Assembly: GCA_937973685.1 (NCBI GenBank)
Contig: CALJKJ010000031.1
Location: 1-51,950, forward strand
DNA from: an uncultured Flavobacteriales bacterium
Lineage (GTDB): Bacteria; Bacteroidota; Bacteroidia; Flavobacteriales_D; Crocinitomicaceae
Direction: 5' to 3'
DNA length: 51,950 nt
Shown here: positions 25,976 to 35,621 of the stretch, one piece after another
How positions within the stretch are numbered: position 1 is the first letter of the stretch
Layout of the letters: the number at the start of each line of letters is the position of its first letter
The notes under the pieces: generated by a model
The model's input: only the letters and a program-made list of their open reading frames with translations
Databases searched by the model: none
What the model was told of the DNA's origin: nothing
Position numbers and translations under genes: made by a program

Positions 25976-26008
25976 AAAAAAATAACCAAAGTAATTGTTA
26001 CTTTGGTT
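25976..26008 (-). terminator. Rho-independent terminator of the tricorn-like protease gene
   Basis: A perfect 11-bp inverted repeat (AACCAAAGTAA at 25984-25994, loop TTG, TTACTTTGGTT at 25998-26008) is followed on the minus strand by a run of seven T (complement of 25982-25976). It lies 24 nt past the protease stop. Confidence 0.8.
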
Positions 26009-26032
26009 ACTTAATGTTGTTATAGTTCGTTC

Positions 26033-29000
26033 TTATTGTGCTAGTAAGATTTCAACTGCTTTTTTCAATTGTGCATCTTCACCTTTTAAAAGCGTTTGAT
26101 AATCGTTGGCAATTGGATAGTCTGGCTCGCACTGGTTGTTCTCGTAGTATTTTCCATCCATGGTCATGACACCCACTTGAGGAATTCCAAAGACCAAGCT
26201 TGGATCTTGTAAGTTCTCCCACCAAACCGCTGTTCCAGTTCCTGGTACAGGCATGCCGACAAGTTTACCTATCCCCAATGTTTTGTAAACAACAGGGAAC
26301 ATGTGCGCATCCGAATAGTTTCCTTCGCCCATCAATACACACGAAGGTTTCGTCCATTTGTTGCCAGGTTCAATTCCAATTTTTTGTTCGCGTGGAACGA
26401 AGTTTATGTATTGTTTACCCGATAAGAATGTTGCCAAATCATCGTGTAACCATCCACCGCCATTAAAGCGCGTATCCACAATCAATGCTTTTTTAGAATA
26501 ATATTTCCCCATGACTTGATCGAAGAATTCTCTAAAACTTGCATCGTCCATTCCTTCAACGTGCATGTATGCCAATTGGCCATTGGATAATTCATCGGTC
26601 ATTTTTTGCATGCGTTTCACCCAACGCTCGTACAACAAATCGCCCATTTGGTAATTTGCAAATGGCTTCACTGTTTCTTCCCAACGCTTGTTGGTTGCCG
26701 GATCGAATAAGGACAACAAGACAACTTTACCTGCTTTGCGGTTCAATAAGGGATAATAATTTGTAGTAGCTGTAATAGTTACACCGTCAATTTTCTCGAT
26801 GATGACACCCTTTTTAATTTGAGAAGACGCTGCAACTAACGGACCTTTTTCGATGACTTCGCTAATTTTCAAACCGTTTCCAGTGAAACTTTCGTCAAAA
26901 AATGCGCCCAAGTTGGCTGTCGCATCAGCATTTTTAAATTGTGGTCGGTAAAAACATCCCGTGTGCGAAGCATTCAATTCGCCCAACAATTCACTTGCCA
27001 TTTCAGCGAAATCTCTGTTGTTGTTGATGTGCGGCAAGAATTTCGCATAAATCGTTTTGTACTTCGCCCAATCCACTTGTTGCATGTCGGTGCGGTAAAA
27101 TTTCTCTTTCGTTTGACGCCAGATATGCTCAAATAAATAAGCACGTTCAGCATAACTATCAATCGTCATTTCCGCGTTGAAAGAAATATCTTTGCGTTCG
27201 CCTTTTTCCAAGTCCAACTTCACCAATCGTCCATCTGCAATACCGAATAAGTTCTTAGCATCTTTATCTTGAGACATGCTCCAAATACCTCCAGCGTTTA
27301 ACTTGATCAGCATTTTGGTTTCGTTTTCTTTGAAGTTACGCACCCAAAGATTTGCACCGTCTTCAAAACTAGTAAAGTAATATACTTTCTCACCGTCATT
27401 TGATAGAAAGGCATCTTGTAAGAATGACGAATGTTCGGTTAAACGAGCGCGACGGTTTTCGATTCCATTGAACTCAATAGCAAGCGGACTTACTTTTGCA
27501 GTGGTATCTTTTTTCTCTTTTTTGTTGCCACTTGTTTCTTTTGCAGTTTCTTTTGATTTTTCTTTCTCTTTCTCTGCGGTTTCTTTTTGTTCTTTCCAAA
27601 GGGCATAATCTTCTTTCTTCATTTTGAACAAATCGTACGACTCTTGGGTGAAAAACAACCCATACGCATCCGATTGCGCACCATGACTAGCAACGTTTTT
27701 CATTCCGTTTCTATCCGAAAACCAGAGCATCATTTTTCCATTCATTTGGAATTTTGCACCACTGTTTGAGAAACCATTTTGCGTTAAGGCTACCATCGGT
27801 TGTTTCCCCGTCACATCGATTAATCCGATTTGTTCGTGCCAATTTCCTTCTTGTAAGAAGTTAACCAATAGGTATTTACTGTCTGGTGACCAGTTGAAAC
27901 CTTGATCGCCGTCACTGTAGGAATAATTGCGGTTAGCAGCTAATACATTTCGAATGGTTTTCGTTGCAACTGTGTATATACTTACTGCTGTTCTGTTTTC
28001 AAGGAAAGCAATTTCTTTTCCATCAGGTGAATACTTCGGTAAAAACGATTCGTTGCTTGTTTTGACAAGTGTTTCTTCTTTTAATAGGGTAGAGGAATAA
28101 AAATACGCATCTTCTTTGCGCACTTTTCTTGTTTCATAAATCCCCCAAATACCGTCACGCTCAGAAGCATAAAGGATGGCATTTCCATCAGGAGAAAAAC
28201 TAATGTTGCGTTCTTCTTCTGGTGTATTGGTAACACGTTTTGTTGTTCCACCTTCGGCATTGACAACAAATACTTCACCGTGAACGATGAACGCAATTTC
28301 TTTTCCGTTGGGAGAAACCGCCATTTCGTTGGCGCCATCGGTATAAATTTCAGTTTTTTGGGTGTTGTTGTTATCGACAACTTGTAATTCAACTGCTAAT
28401 TTTTTAGGCTGTGAACCAGGAGTCATCGTGTAAATTTCACCATCGTATGCAAAACACAATTCATTGTTTGCTGAAACAGATAAAAAACGAACAGGATTTG
28501 TTGTGAAATTAGTGAGTTGTTTCGTTGCAACTTCGTTGCCAATAGGCATTTCCCACACATTGAACGAACCACTGCGTTCGCTTAAGTAAAAAACAGCTTG
28601 TTCGTCGTTACTCCAAATAGGTGTGCGGTCTTCACCGTTAAAAGCGGTTAATTGTTGAAATGAGTTGGCAGTTTTATCAAAAACCCAACAATCACGTGCA
28701 ACAGATGACGTGTGGTGCTTGCGCAATGGATCTTCGTATCCTTTTTTGTCGTGGAACAATAATTTTGTTCCGTTTTTATTCCATTTTGCATCTTCAGCAA
28801 CAATCGATAATTCCTGACGTTCTCTACCACCATCAATCGATACGGCATACAATTCACCCAAGGCATTGTAAGGGAATTGTGTATATTGTGCATTGTCCTG
28901 ACGTGAGGCGTTGAAATAGACCGTTTTCCCATCTCCAGAAATGGATTGTGGGTAATCGTTGCTCGAATGGAACGTTAAGCGCTCGGGTTGTCCACCAGTC

Positions 29001-29305
29001 AACGCGATTTTATAAATATCAAAGTTGCCATTGCGGTCCGAAGCATAAATCAATGATTTGCTATCAGCAGTGAAAATAGGCATACACTCGTATTCCTCAC
29101 TTTTCGTTAATGGCACAGCAATTCCTCCTTCAGATGAGATCTTAAACAAATCACCTTTGTAAGCAAAGACAATTGTTTTTCCATCAGGGGAAATAACAGG
29201 ATAACGCAACCAAAGCGGTGCAGCATTTGTTGTTGTTTGAATAGTTGGGGTAACGAGACTCATCGAAAATAGTCCGATGAAGAACCAAGCAAATAGTTTT
29301 TTCAT
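26033..29305 (-). CDS. Tricorn-like serine protease (S41 family) with beta-propellers and PDZ domain
   Basis: A 1090-residue exported protease. A signal peptide covers residues 1-30. Two WD40-like/PD40 propellers follow (PVISPDGKTIVFAYKGDLF, SFSPDGNAILYASERDG and similar, about 35-720), then a C-terminal catalytic half with a PDZ-like domain (about 805-880). The tricorn tetrad is visible: Ser-His in LNASHTG (about 780-781), Ser-Asp in NYSDAH (about 998-999), and Glu in CEPDYP (about 1057). A Lys/Glu-rich insert (EKEKEKSKETAKETSGNKK) sits near 585-620 between propellers. It probably degrades peptides in the periplasm. ATG 29305 is chosen over a TTG three codons upstream. No gene is coupled to it. 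Confidence 0.93.
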   Translation of the reverse strand: MKKLFAWFFIGLFSMSLVTPTIQTTTNAAPLWLRYPVISPDGKTIVFAYKGDLFKISSEGGIAVPLTKSEEYECMPIFTADSKSLIYASDRNGNFDIYKIALTGGQPERLTFHSSNDYPQSISGDGKTVYFNASRQDNAQYTQFPYNALGELYAVSIDGGRERQELSIVAEDAKWNKNGTKLLFHDKKGYEDPLRKHHTSSVARDCWVFDKTANSFQQLTAFNGEDRTPIWSNDEQAVFYLSERSGSFNVWEMPIGNEVATKQLTNFTTNPVRFLSVSANNELCFAYDGEIYTMTPGSQPKKLAVELQVVDNNNTQKTEIYTDGANEMAVSPNGKEIAFIVHGEVFVVNAEGGTTKRVTNTPEEERNISFSPDGNAILYASERDGIWGIYETRKVRKEDAYFYSSTLLKEETLVKTSNESFLPKYSPDGKEIAFLENRTAVSIYTVATKTIRNVLAANRNYSYSDGDQGFNWSPDSKYLLVNFLQEGNWHEQIGLIDVTGKQPMVALTQNGFSNSGAKFQMNGKMMLWFSDRNGMKNVASHGAQSDAYGLFFTQESYDLFKMKKEDYALWKEQKETAEKEKEKSKETAKETSGNKKEKKDTTAKVSPLAIEFNGIENRRARLTEHSSFLQDAFLSNDGEKVYYFTSFEDGANLWVRNFKENETKMLIKLNAGGIWSMSQDKDAKNLFGIADGRLVKLDLEKGERKDISFNAEMTIDSYAERAYLFEHIWRQTKEKFYRTDMQQVDWAKYKTIYAKFLPHINNNRDFAEMASELLGELNASHTGCFYRPQFKNADATANLGAFFDESFTGNGLKISEVIEKGPLVAASSQIKKGVIIEKIDGVTITATTNYYPLLNRKAGKVVLLSLFDPATNKRWEETVKPFANYQMGDLLYERWVKRMQKMTDELSNGQLAYMHVEGMDDASFREFFDQVMGKYYSKKALIVDTRFNGGGWLHDDLATFLSGKQYINFVPREQKIGIEPGNKWTKPSCVLMGEGNYSDAHMFPVVYKTLGIGKLVGMPVPGTGTAVWWENLQDPSLVFGIPQVGVMTMDGKYYENNQCEPDYPIANDYQTLLKGEDAQLKKAVEILLAQ

Positions 29306-29375
29306 AGCGTTCAATTGTAGGTATTAAAAGTAAGACAAACAATTGAATTAAAAGTTGCTATTTGAAGAAATGTAT

Positions 29376-29633
29376 CTAAAAATCAGTGTTTTTTTTCTTT
29401 TTTTCTGGAACAGGATCGTGACCATGTCCACCCCAAGGATGGCAGCGGCTGATGCGCTTTGTTCCCAAAAACAATCCTTTGATTGGTCCGTGAATTTTCA
29501 ATGCTTGTACCATGTAGGCAGAACAAGTAGGATCGAAGCGGCAAGCATTTGGTAAAATCGGGCTAATTACCCATTGGTACAATTTTACAGGAAGGATGAG
29601 GATGTAACTGAAAAACAATCCAATGTAACGCAT
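29376..29633 (-). CDS. yidD: Membrane protein insertion efficiency factor YidD
   Basis: An 85-residue protein with the YidD signature: amphipathic N-terminal helix (LPVKLYQWVISPILP), the three-cysteine block CRFDPTCSAYMVQALKIHG, and RISRCHPWGGHGHDPVP. It is thought to help YidC/Sec insert membrane proteins. The frame is open further upstream, but ATG 29633 is preferred because it lies 10 nt after the stop of the upstream transglycosylase gene. In many bacteria yidD sits between rnpA and yidC; here it is instead paired with a lytic transglycosylase, so the classical cluster is broken up. Confidence 0.93.
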   Translation of the reverse strand: MRYIGLFFSYILILPVKLYQWVISPILPNACRFDPTCSAYMVQALKIHGPIKGLFLGTKRISRCHPWGGHGHDPVPEKKKKNTDF

Positions 29634-29643
29634 CTTCAGTTGA

Positions 29644-30594
29644 TTAATTTGCGTTGTCGAAACAAGGATAAACACCTTCAGCAGATGCTTGGATCACTTG
29701 TGCTAACTGTAAGTGTGCAGCCAATGCCAATTGCGAATAATTCTGCGACGAATTCCCGAAACTTGCAGCAGAAGTCACCCACATCTTTTGAATCAATTCT
29801 TCGCCATTTGCAACAGTTCCAATGCGATTCACAACGGCATGTACATTTCCAGCTCCAGCATGATACACGTGCATCACCAACAAACGGAACCAGATTGCTT
29901 GCTCGTCCAACGGTAAGCCAGCTCCTCTAGCAATAGCTCGCGCAGAAGGAATACACGATTTTTTCAACAATTGCGCAGCAGCATATGCAGAACGGTAAAA
30001 ATCTTTTCGTTCATCAACCGAACCGTTAACTGTAAGACCATAACTACGAGCCACACTCGGCATCAATTGAAATGCACCGTAAGCTCCAACAGTTGATTTT
30101 GCTAGTTTCCCTGGACTTTCAATTAATAAGATAGATTGTGCAAACCACGGATCAACGCCGCACGCTTCAAATGTCGAAACTCCTTTTGCCAAACTTTCAA
30201 AAACTAAGTCAAAACGGTAGAAGTTGTTTTTTCCATTAGTCACGTTGATGCGCTCTTCAAAAGGCAATCCATGCGCTTGTTTCACGCTATCTTTGAATAC
30301 TTGCTTTTCAGCTTCTGTTTGTCTGCTCCAATCGGCAAACGACATTTTAGCAATGATTTTACGCGTTGTCGCCACGTTGATCAAGACTGAATCAGGTGAC
30401 AATTGCATGATTTTCTGCCAAAACAAAGGTTGTTCTAACTGATCCCAAGCTTTTGCAGTAATGGCATTCGTTCCTAAAATAATGTGTTCCGAATTTTCCT
30501 TGTAAACGGAAACGTATTCTTTTTCCCAATTATAGGTTTGGCCAATTAGAACATTGACGACACTTGTAACAATAACCAAGAATAAATACTTCAT
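29644..30594 (-). CDS. Lytic transglycosylase (SLT domain)
   Basis: A 316-residue exported murein hydrolase. A short signal peptide (MKYLFLVIVTSVVNVLIGQ) is followed by an uncharacterised region (about 20-150) and an SLT domain (about 160-290) with the catalytic Glu in SILLIESPG, then VGAYGAFQLMPSVARSYGL and YHAGAGNVHAVV, the usual ES...GxxQ(L)MP...AYNAG pattern in modified form (YHAGAG). It cleaves peptidoglycan glycan strands to 1,6-anhydromuropeptides. It ends 10 nt before yidD. The 142-nt gap to the TonB receptor gene downstream-right holds no gene. Confidence in the fold is high, substrate range unknown. Confidence 0.9.
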   Translation of the reverse strand: MKYLFLVIVTSVVNVLIGQTYNWEKEYVSVYKENSEHIILGTNAITAKAWDQLEQPLFWQKIMQLSPDSVLINVATTRKIIAKMSFADWSRQTEAEKQVFKDSVKQAHGLPFEERINVTNGKNNFYRFDLVFESLAKGVSTFEACGVDPWFAQSILLIESPGKLAKSTVGAYGAFQLMPSVARSYGLTVNGSVDERKDFYRSAYAAAQLLKKSCIPSARAIARGAGLPLDEQAIWFRLLVMHVYHAGAGNVHAVVNRIGTVANGEELIQKMWVTSAASFGNSSQNYSQLALAAHLQLAQVIQASAEGVYPCFDNAN

Positions 30595-30736
30595 TTTACC
30601 GGACTTATAGGATATTATAAATATACCAACTATAACGCTTTGTTTGAACTTGGTTACGAGTAAAAGCGCACAATTGACTTTTAATAACTTCCTATTCCGC
30701 TGATAATGAAGTAAGAAAACACGATGTTATTGTGGA

Positions 30737-33175
30737 TTAAAACTCGACAATAAGTCCGATAGTTGGAGTAACAGTTGCCGATTCGTTTTTCAATAATACA
30801 GGAATTCCGTTCGATCCATCTGTTTTCAATGCTAGTCCATCAGTCGTTTCAAAGGCAGTATTGTCAGCCGTTCGTTTGAAAGTATAATAAGGAGTTCCCA
30901 ATTGTTTGGTACCAAGTATGTTTTGAATGTCAATAAAGAACACCATACTCGTTTTCTTGTAATTCCATGTTTTATCCACACGCAAATCAAGTTGACTGAA
31001 AGCGGTTAAACGTTCGCTATTGATTTTGTTATAATCAAGCGTTCCAGTACCCAATAAGGCAAAGTTTTGTTGCGACGCAGTTAAGTCAAATGGTGTGTAA
31101 GGAACACCACCAGCTAATCGGTATTTTGCGCCCAATTGCCAATTGTTTTTCAATTTATATCCCAATGTTCCCGAAAGCAAATGTTGATTGTCCCAAGCAG
31201 AAGGCAATAATACGCCGTTCAATCCCGAAAACTTGCTACGTACATAAGTGTAACTAACAAAGTAAAACACTTTCTTGATCAGCTTTTGTTGCACAAAAAT
31301 TTCGAATCCATACGTTTCACCAACGCCCGTGCTTTGAACAGCTTCGTTACCAACCGCACCAAATTCTTGACCTTGATTGGCCAATGATATTCCTGTTAAC
31401 AAGGAAACGGGATAATTTGCATATTTCTTGTAAAATCCTTCAACTGTAATGCGCAATGCAGAATTGGGTAGGAACTGCGCTCCAACAACATAATGCGTCG
31501 ATTGGATGTATTGCGCAGACACATTTGCTAATTCGTTGGCATTGTTTCGGTAACCTAAAACCGTGTATGCAGGTAATTTGTAATACGAACCAATACTTGC
31601 TGAAACTTCTACTTTTGGACGAACAGTATATGCTACCGAAAAACGCGGAGAAATGGTTTTAAGTGGATTCATTCCTGTTGTTGTCAAGGAATTCATGTCT
31701 GAACGCACCCCCGATGAAACCAATAGTTTGTCGTTGAAAAAGTTTTTCGATACTTGCGCAAATGCGCCAAATTTAAAGAAATCCAATTTGCTGATAAAAG
31801 TAATCTGTGTTGCAGGAACAATGACGACGTTGTTGGAATCAACAACAGCTTCGGTTAATTTGTTGAACAAATCAGTGTTGTATTTCACATATTGAGCGGA
31901 AATTCCAAAGGCATATTTCCAGCCTTTCAAGTATTTGTTGACATCAATGCGCAATTTGTTTTCAATTTCTTGAGAAGTCAAACCATAATTACGGAATGCT
32001 TCGTTGTTGTATTGCGCGTCTTTGAATCGGTCCAATTGATTATTGAACATGTTGCGACTCAAGGCAATATTCACATATCCTTTGTTCACCAAGCGTTTCA
32101 AGGTAGCCCCAGTTGTGTAATTCCATTGTTCGATAAATGGCAAGGAACGTCTGAAGTATTCGTTTTCTGGGGACGATTCCCGCGTTGCACCAAAGTTAAA
32201 TTTGTCAATAGCACCTAAACCAATGAACTTTAACGTTGTTTTTTCGTTCAAGCGTGTCGTTACATTCAATTGATAATCTTGGTAACGTGGACGAATCGGT
32301 AAATCGATTAACTTGAATAATAAATCCAAATACGAAAAACGACCTGCAGCTAAAAAGTCAGTCTTTTTTGACAAAGGTCCTTCTAATGTCACTGCAGATT
32401 CGGTGAAACTTGCACGCACATTTCCCATGAAGCGGTTGCTGTTGCCTTGGCGTTGTTTGATCACAAAAGTTGACGCGAGTGCATTGTCGTAACGTGCATC
32501 AAATGCTGACGAACTTAGTTTCAATTCCTCAATAAATGAAACATTGACGATACCTTGCGCACCACCCGAACTTCCTTGTGTTTGAAAGTGATTCAGTACT
32601 GGAATTTCGATTCCGTCCAGATAATAAACGTTTTCGTTTGGTGCACCACCACGAATGATGATGTCGTTACGACCACCACCAATAGAACCACCAACCCCAG
32701 GAAGGGCTTGAACCACTTTGGAAACGTCGTAATTTCCTCCGGGATTACTTTTGATCTCTTCGCTTGTTAAGCGTTGAACTGACAAAGGCGTTACCATATC
32801 GGTTGCGCTTGCTTTTTTGGATCTATCATCGGTAATGATTACTTCATCGATGCTGTTTTCTTGTGGAGAAAGTTCAAACGACAATACTTGTGCATTTCCA
32901 GATGTTAGCACTATGTTGTACTTCGTTAATTCAAAGTAAGCAGGCGCTTTCACCGTGATGTTGTACGTTCCTGTTGGTAGTTCAATGCGGAATTTACCAT
33001 CCAAGTCGCTTAAAAATTTGTTAGTGGAATTGCTCACAGAAATTTGAGCTCCTTGAATTAGTTCTTGGGTGTTTTTATCCATGACAACGCCTTCAACTTT
33101 TCCAGTTGTTTGAGCAAATGAAATGGAGGTTACTACGGATAAGAAAAGCGTTAATAGCAAGCGGTAATGTGCCAT
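30737..33175 (-). CDS. TonB-dependent outer-membrane receptor
   Basis: An 812-residue receptor. A signal peptide (MAHYRLLLTLFLSVVTSISFAQ) is followed by a carboxypeptidase-regulatory-like domain (about 24-105; KVEGVVMDKNTQELIQGAQI), a plug domain with NPGGNYDVSKVVQALPGVGG and IIIRGGAPNENVYYLDGIEIP (about 120-230), and a 22-strand barrel. The substrate is not evident; no SusD partner is present, so a polysaccharide system is unlikely. ATG 33175 is 5 nt after the stop of the lipoprotein MsrB, so two methionine sulfoxide reductases and this receptor appear to be one operon, an odd combination. The far-upstream in-frame extension overlaps msrB and is rejected. Confidence 0.95.
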   Translation of the reverse strand: MAHYRLLLTLFLSVVTSISFAQTTGKVEGVVMDKNTQELIQGAQISVSNSTNKFLSDLDGKFRIELPTGTYNITVKAPAYFELTKYNIVLTSGNAQVLSFELSPQENSIDEVIITDDRSKKASATDMVTPLSVQRLTSEEIKSNPGGNYDVSKVVQALPGVGGSIGGGRNDIIIRGGAPNENVYYLDGIEIPVLNHFQTQGSSGGAQGIVNVSFIEELKLSSSAFDARYDNALASTFVIKQRQGNSNRFMGNVRASFTESAVTLEGPLSKKTDFLAAGRFSYLDLLFKLIDLPIRPRYQDYQLNVTTRLNEKTTLKFIGLGAIDKFNFGATRESSPENEYFRRSLPFIEQWNYTTGATLKRLVNKGYVNIALSRNMFNNQLDRFKDAQYNNEAFRNYGLTSQEIENKLRIDVNKYLKGWKYAFGISAQYVKYNTDLFNKLTEAVVDSNNVVIVPATQITFISKLDFFKFGAFAQVSKNFFNDKLLVSSGVRSDMNSLTTTGMNPLKTISPRFSVAYTVRPKVEVSASIGSYYKLPAYTVLGYRNNANELANVSAQYIQSTHYVVGAQFLPNSALRITVEGFYKKYANYPVSLLTGISLANQGQEFGAVGNEAVQSTGVGETYGFEIFVQQKLIKKVFYFVSYTYVRSKFSGLNGVLLPSAWDNQHLLSGTLGYKLKNNWQLGAKYRLAGGVPYTPFDLTASQQNFALLGTGTLDYNKINSERLTAFSQLDLRVDKTWNYKKTSMVFFIDIQNILGTKQLGTPYYTFKRTADNTAFETTDGLALKTDGSNGIPVLLKNESATVTPTIGLIVEF

Positions 33176-33180
33176 AATAG

Positions 33181-33651
33181 TTATTTTGGTTGAAATAGGA
33201 TACTGATTGAATTGACGCAATGGCGGGTGTCTTTTGGTGTAAATCCTTCGCCTTCAAAAACGTGTCCCAAATGCGCGTTGCAATGAGCACACACAATTTC
33301 GGTTCGACTTCCATCAGCGTCAGGTAAGCGTTTCACGTTTTTTTCGATGATATCATCAAAACTTGGCCATCCGCAGCCCGCGTCAAATTTCGCTGTCGAT
33401 TCGTAAAGCGGAGTAGCACAACGTTTACACACATAAATTCCCGCTTCATCGTGCTTGTAATAGGCACCAGAGTAGGGGTATTCTGTTCCTTTGTTTACTA
33501 TAACGCGTTCTTCTTCAGGAGTAAGTTTGCGCCAGTTTTCCTGCTTTATTTGTGCTTCAGGAGCAGTTGTTTCAGGCGTATTTGTTTGACAAGATGCAAG
33601 TAACGAAAACAATGAGACGCCAATGAGCAAGATTATTTTTTGGTTGAGCAT
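33181..33651 (-). CDS. msrB: Peptide-methionine (R)-S-oxide reductase, lipoprotein form
   Basis: A 156-residue MsrB with an N-terminal lipoprotein signal (IILLIGVSLFSLLASC, lipobox Cys at 21), placing it in the periplasm or on a membrane face. The catalytic domain (about 38-156) carries zinc-site pairs CKRC and CAHC, GCGWPSF, and the catalytic Cys in DTRHCVNSISI. It reduces methionine-R-sulfoxide in proteins. It is about 75 percent identical by eye to the cytosolic MsrB encoded 6 nt upstream, so the pair looks like a tandem duplication with a signal peptide gained by one copy. Electrons would have to come from an envelope thiol system. Confidence 0.95.
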   Translation of the reverse strand: MLNQKIILLIGVSLFSLLASCQTNTPETTAPEAQIKQENWRKLTPEEERVIVNKGTEYPYSGAYYKHDEAGIYVCKRCATPLYESTAKFDAGCGWPSFDDIIEKNVKRLPDADGSRTEIVCAHCNAHLGHVFEGEGFTPKDTRHCVNSISILFQPK

Positions 33652-33657
33652 GTTTGT

Positions 33658-34026
33658 TTATTTGGGTTGAAAAAGAATACTAACGGAATTGACACAATGG
33701 CGCGTGTTTTTTGCTGTAAAACCTTCGCCTTCAAACACGTGTCCCAAATGACCGTCGCAGTTAGCGCATACAATTTCAACACGTCTTCCATCAGCATCCA
33801 ACACGCGTTTGACATTTTTTTCAATCATGTCGTCAAAACTTGGCCATCCACATCCAGAATCGAATTTCGCAGTCGATTCATAAAGTGGGTGATCACAACG
33901 TTTGCACACAAATATTCCGTCTTCTTTGAAATCGTTGTACGCTCCAGTATACGGATATTCTGTTCCTTTTCGAACAATTACCCGTTCTTCTTCGGGAGTT
34001 AGTTCACGCCATTTTTGTGTTTCCAT
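33658..34026 (-). CDS. msrB: Peptide-methionine (R)-S-oxide reductase, cytosolic form
   Basis: A 122-residue MsrB without signal peptide. It has zinc-site pairs CKRC and CANC, GCGWPSFDDMIEKNVKR, and catalytic DTRHCVNSVSI. It repairs oxidised methionine in cytoplasmic proteins using thioredoxin. It is the first gene of the apparent msrB-msrB-TonB receptor operon and lies 33 nt downstream of the DUF4836 lipoprotein gene, which could also be part of the same transcript. Its catalytic domain and that of the following lipoprotein copy align without gaps apart from a few substitutions. Confidence 0.96.
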   Translation of the reverse strand: METQKWRELTPEEERVIVRKGTEYPYTGAYNDFKEDGIFVCKRCDHPLYESTAKFDSGCGWPSFDDMIEKNVKRVLDADGRRVEIVCANCDGHLGHVFEGEGFTAKNTRHCVNSVSILFQPK

Positions 34027-34059
34027 AGCGTATAAACAAACAACGAGCGATTTGGTTGA

Positions 34060-35532
34060 TTAATATGCCAAATCATTTTGTCCAGAAAGATACATTTTCA
34101 TGTAAAAATCGGTGATTTGTTGAAGAATATTTTTATTTGGATTTTTGGACTTGAGCACGATTGTTGTTTCATCGCGGGTACCATCAATAATAAAATGGTC
34201 GAACTCACGCATGATTTGAAGCTCTTTTGGAAGCTCAAATTGCTTCGTCATTTCTTTAAAGTCGACAAAGAAATACATACTGCTTTTGCCAAAATTTGTT
34301 GCACATGCAGGAAGTTTTACAGGTCGGTTGTCTGTATCTTCTTTTGCACTGAATGCAACATAACCTGGTCGATTGGTATATTGCACCTTCTCAGTGAGGT
34401 CATTGAATTCATTATTTTTTTTTGCAGCAATGTCCATGATCATAGGTAACAACGATTTATCCGAACCATTTCCAATAAAACCACTGAAATTTTGGGTCAT
34501 GTCTAATGTTCTTGTTGCATTGCCTGTTTTTACGACTGCAAATTCGCCAGAAAGTAATTTACTCAACGCTTTATCTCCCAAGGAGAGCATCAATAATTTC
34601 GCCTCAGAGCTCAAGTTTTTAGCAATTTCTTTGAAGAAATTCGGAGCAAATTCGTTGATGAAATCATTCGTTTTCTTCATATCGATATTTAGTGCAAAGC
34701 CCATCCAAGCAGGACCGCCTTTTAGTTTATTAGTAAAGCTTTTCATTGGTGCTTTATCGGTGTAAAATCGATTCTTTAATTCTTCTGAATACAAGTTTTT
34801 TGACGTCAAACGCATTTCGCCATTATCAAAGGTAAGCGCTGATTGAACATATCCATCTGACGTTAAATCCGCTAACTCGTTTTTTTGTTTTTCAGTAAGG
34901 TTTCCAATTATTGGATTTGATAGATTAAAAACACGTTCGATCGACATTCCAGAAACAAAATCACCTTCCTGCGCTAGGATATCAGCAACTTTTCCTTCAC
35001 TCAAATCGCCTTTAGCTGTTTCGAATGTTTTTGTTAAGAGGCTTTTTCCATCGTATTCTCCGGACTTGGTGATAACAATTAATATCTTGTCGTCAAAACC
35101 AAATGTAACGTCGTTTTCTTGGTAATACAATAGATCGTTGCTCTTTTCGAGTGTGTATCCCATTTGACTAATGACATCATTCAAACTGTCTTTGTTTTTA
35201 ACGTTGATCACGCCATAAGTCGTTAATTGTTGTGAGGCATCTAGTCCTTCAATTGCATAGTAAATAGGACGTTCTAAATCTATTCCTTTTTGCCAAAGCG
35301 CAAGTTGAGCTCCAACTAGTAAATTGATTTGAGGTATTTTTTGAATGCCAGCTTTGTTGAGTATCTCTAAGGGAGAAACATGTCCAAAACTGATGATTTT
35401 TTCGTTTTTAGCAATGATTGCGGAGATTGCGCTTTCAGCTGATAAGTCGTTTTTTTTACCACATGCAACAAAAAGCAATAAAAGTGGAAGCAAGAACAGT
35501 GATTTCAAATGCAATTTCATGAGTTTTTTCAT
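34060..35532 (-). CDS. DUF4836-family lipoprotein
   Basis: A 490-residue lipoprotein with the lipobox LFVAC followed by GKKNDL. The body (SAIIAKNEKIISFGHVSPLEILNKAG, GLDASQQLTTYGVINVKNKD) matches the Bacteroidota DUF4836 family: alternating helices and strands in two repeats, function unknown, located in the envelope. Two ATGs are possible, 35532 (MKKLMKLH) and 35520 (MKLHLK); both give a workable signal peptide, and the longer is annotated. A TACTTTG-like promoter remnant lies just upstream. It may be cotranscribed with the msrB genes 33 nt downstream. It is divergent from the 35622 gene. Confidence 0.85.
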   Translation of the reverse strand: MKKLMKLHLKSLFLLPLLLLFVACGKKNDLSAESAISAIIAKNEKIISFGHVSPLEILNKAGIQKIPQINLLVGAQLALWQKGIDLERPIYYAIEGLDASQQLTTYGVINVKNKDSLNDVISQMGYTLEKSNDLLYYQENDVTFGFDDKILIVITKSGEYDGKSLLTKTFETAKGDLSEGKVADILAQEGDFVSGMSIERVFNLSNPIIGNLTEKQKNELADLTSDGYVQSALTFDNGEMRLTSKNLYSEELKNRFYTDKAPMKSFTNKLKGGPAWMGFALNIDMKKTNDFINEFAPNFFKEIAKNLSSEAKLLMLSLGDKALSKLLSGEFAVVKTGNATRTLDMTQNFSGFIGNGSDKSLLPMIMDIAAKKNNEFNDLTEKVQYTNRPGYVAFSAKEDTDNRPVKLPACATNFGKSSMYFFVDFKEMTKQFELPKELQIMREFDHFIIDGTRDETTIVLKSKNPNKNILQQITDFYMKMYLSGQNDLAY

Positions 35533-35621
35533 TTTTATGATCAAATACAAAGTAAATGTATTGTTTCTTTTTAATTTCGAAGCTGGTATTTCAAAATTCG
35601 TTCCATTTTTTTCTATTAGTT

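Noticed and set aside
29574..29930. 118-residue + strand open frame
   Set aside because: It is antisense to the yidD/transglycosylase genes, which have clear motifs.
35556..35621. N-terminal extension of the 35622 gene
   Set aside because: Hydrophobic low-complexity residues from AT-rich upstream DNA, unlike the conserved start that follows.
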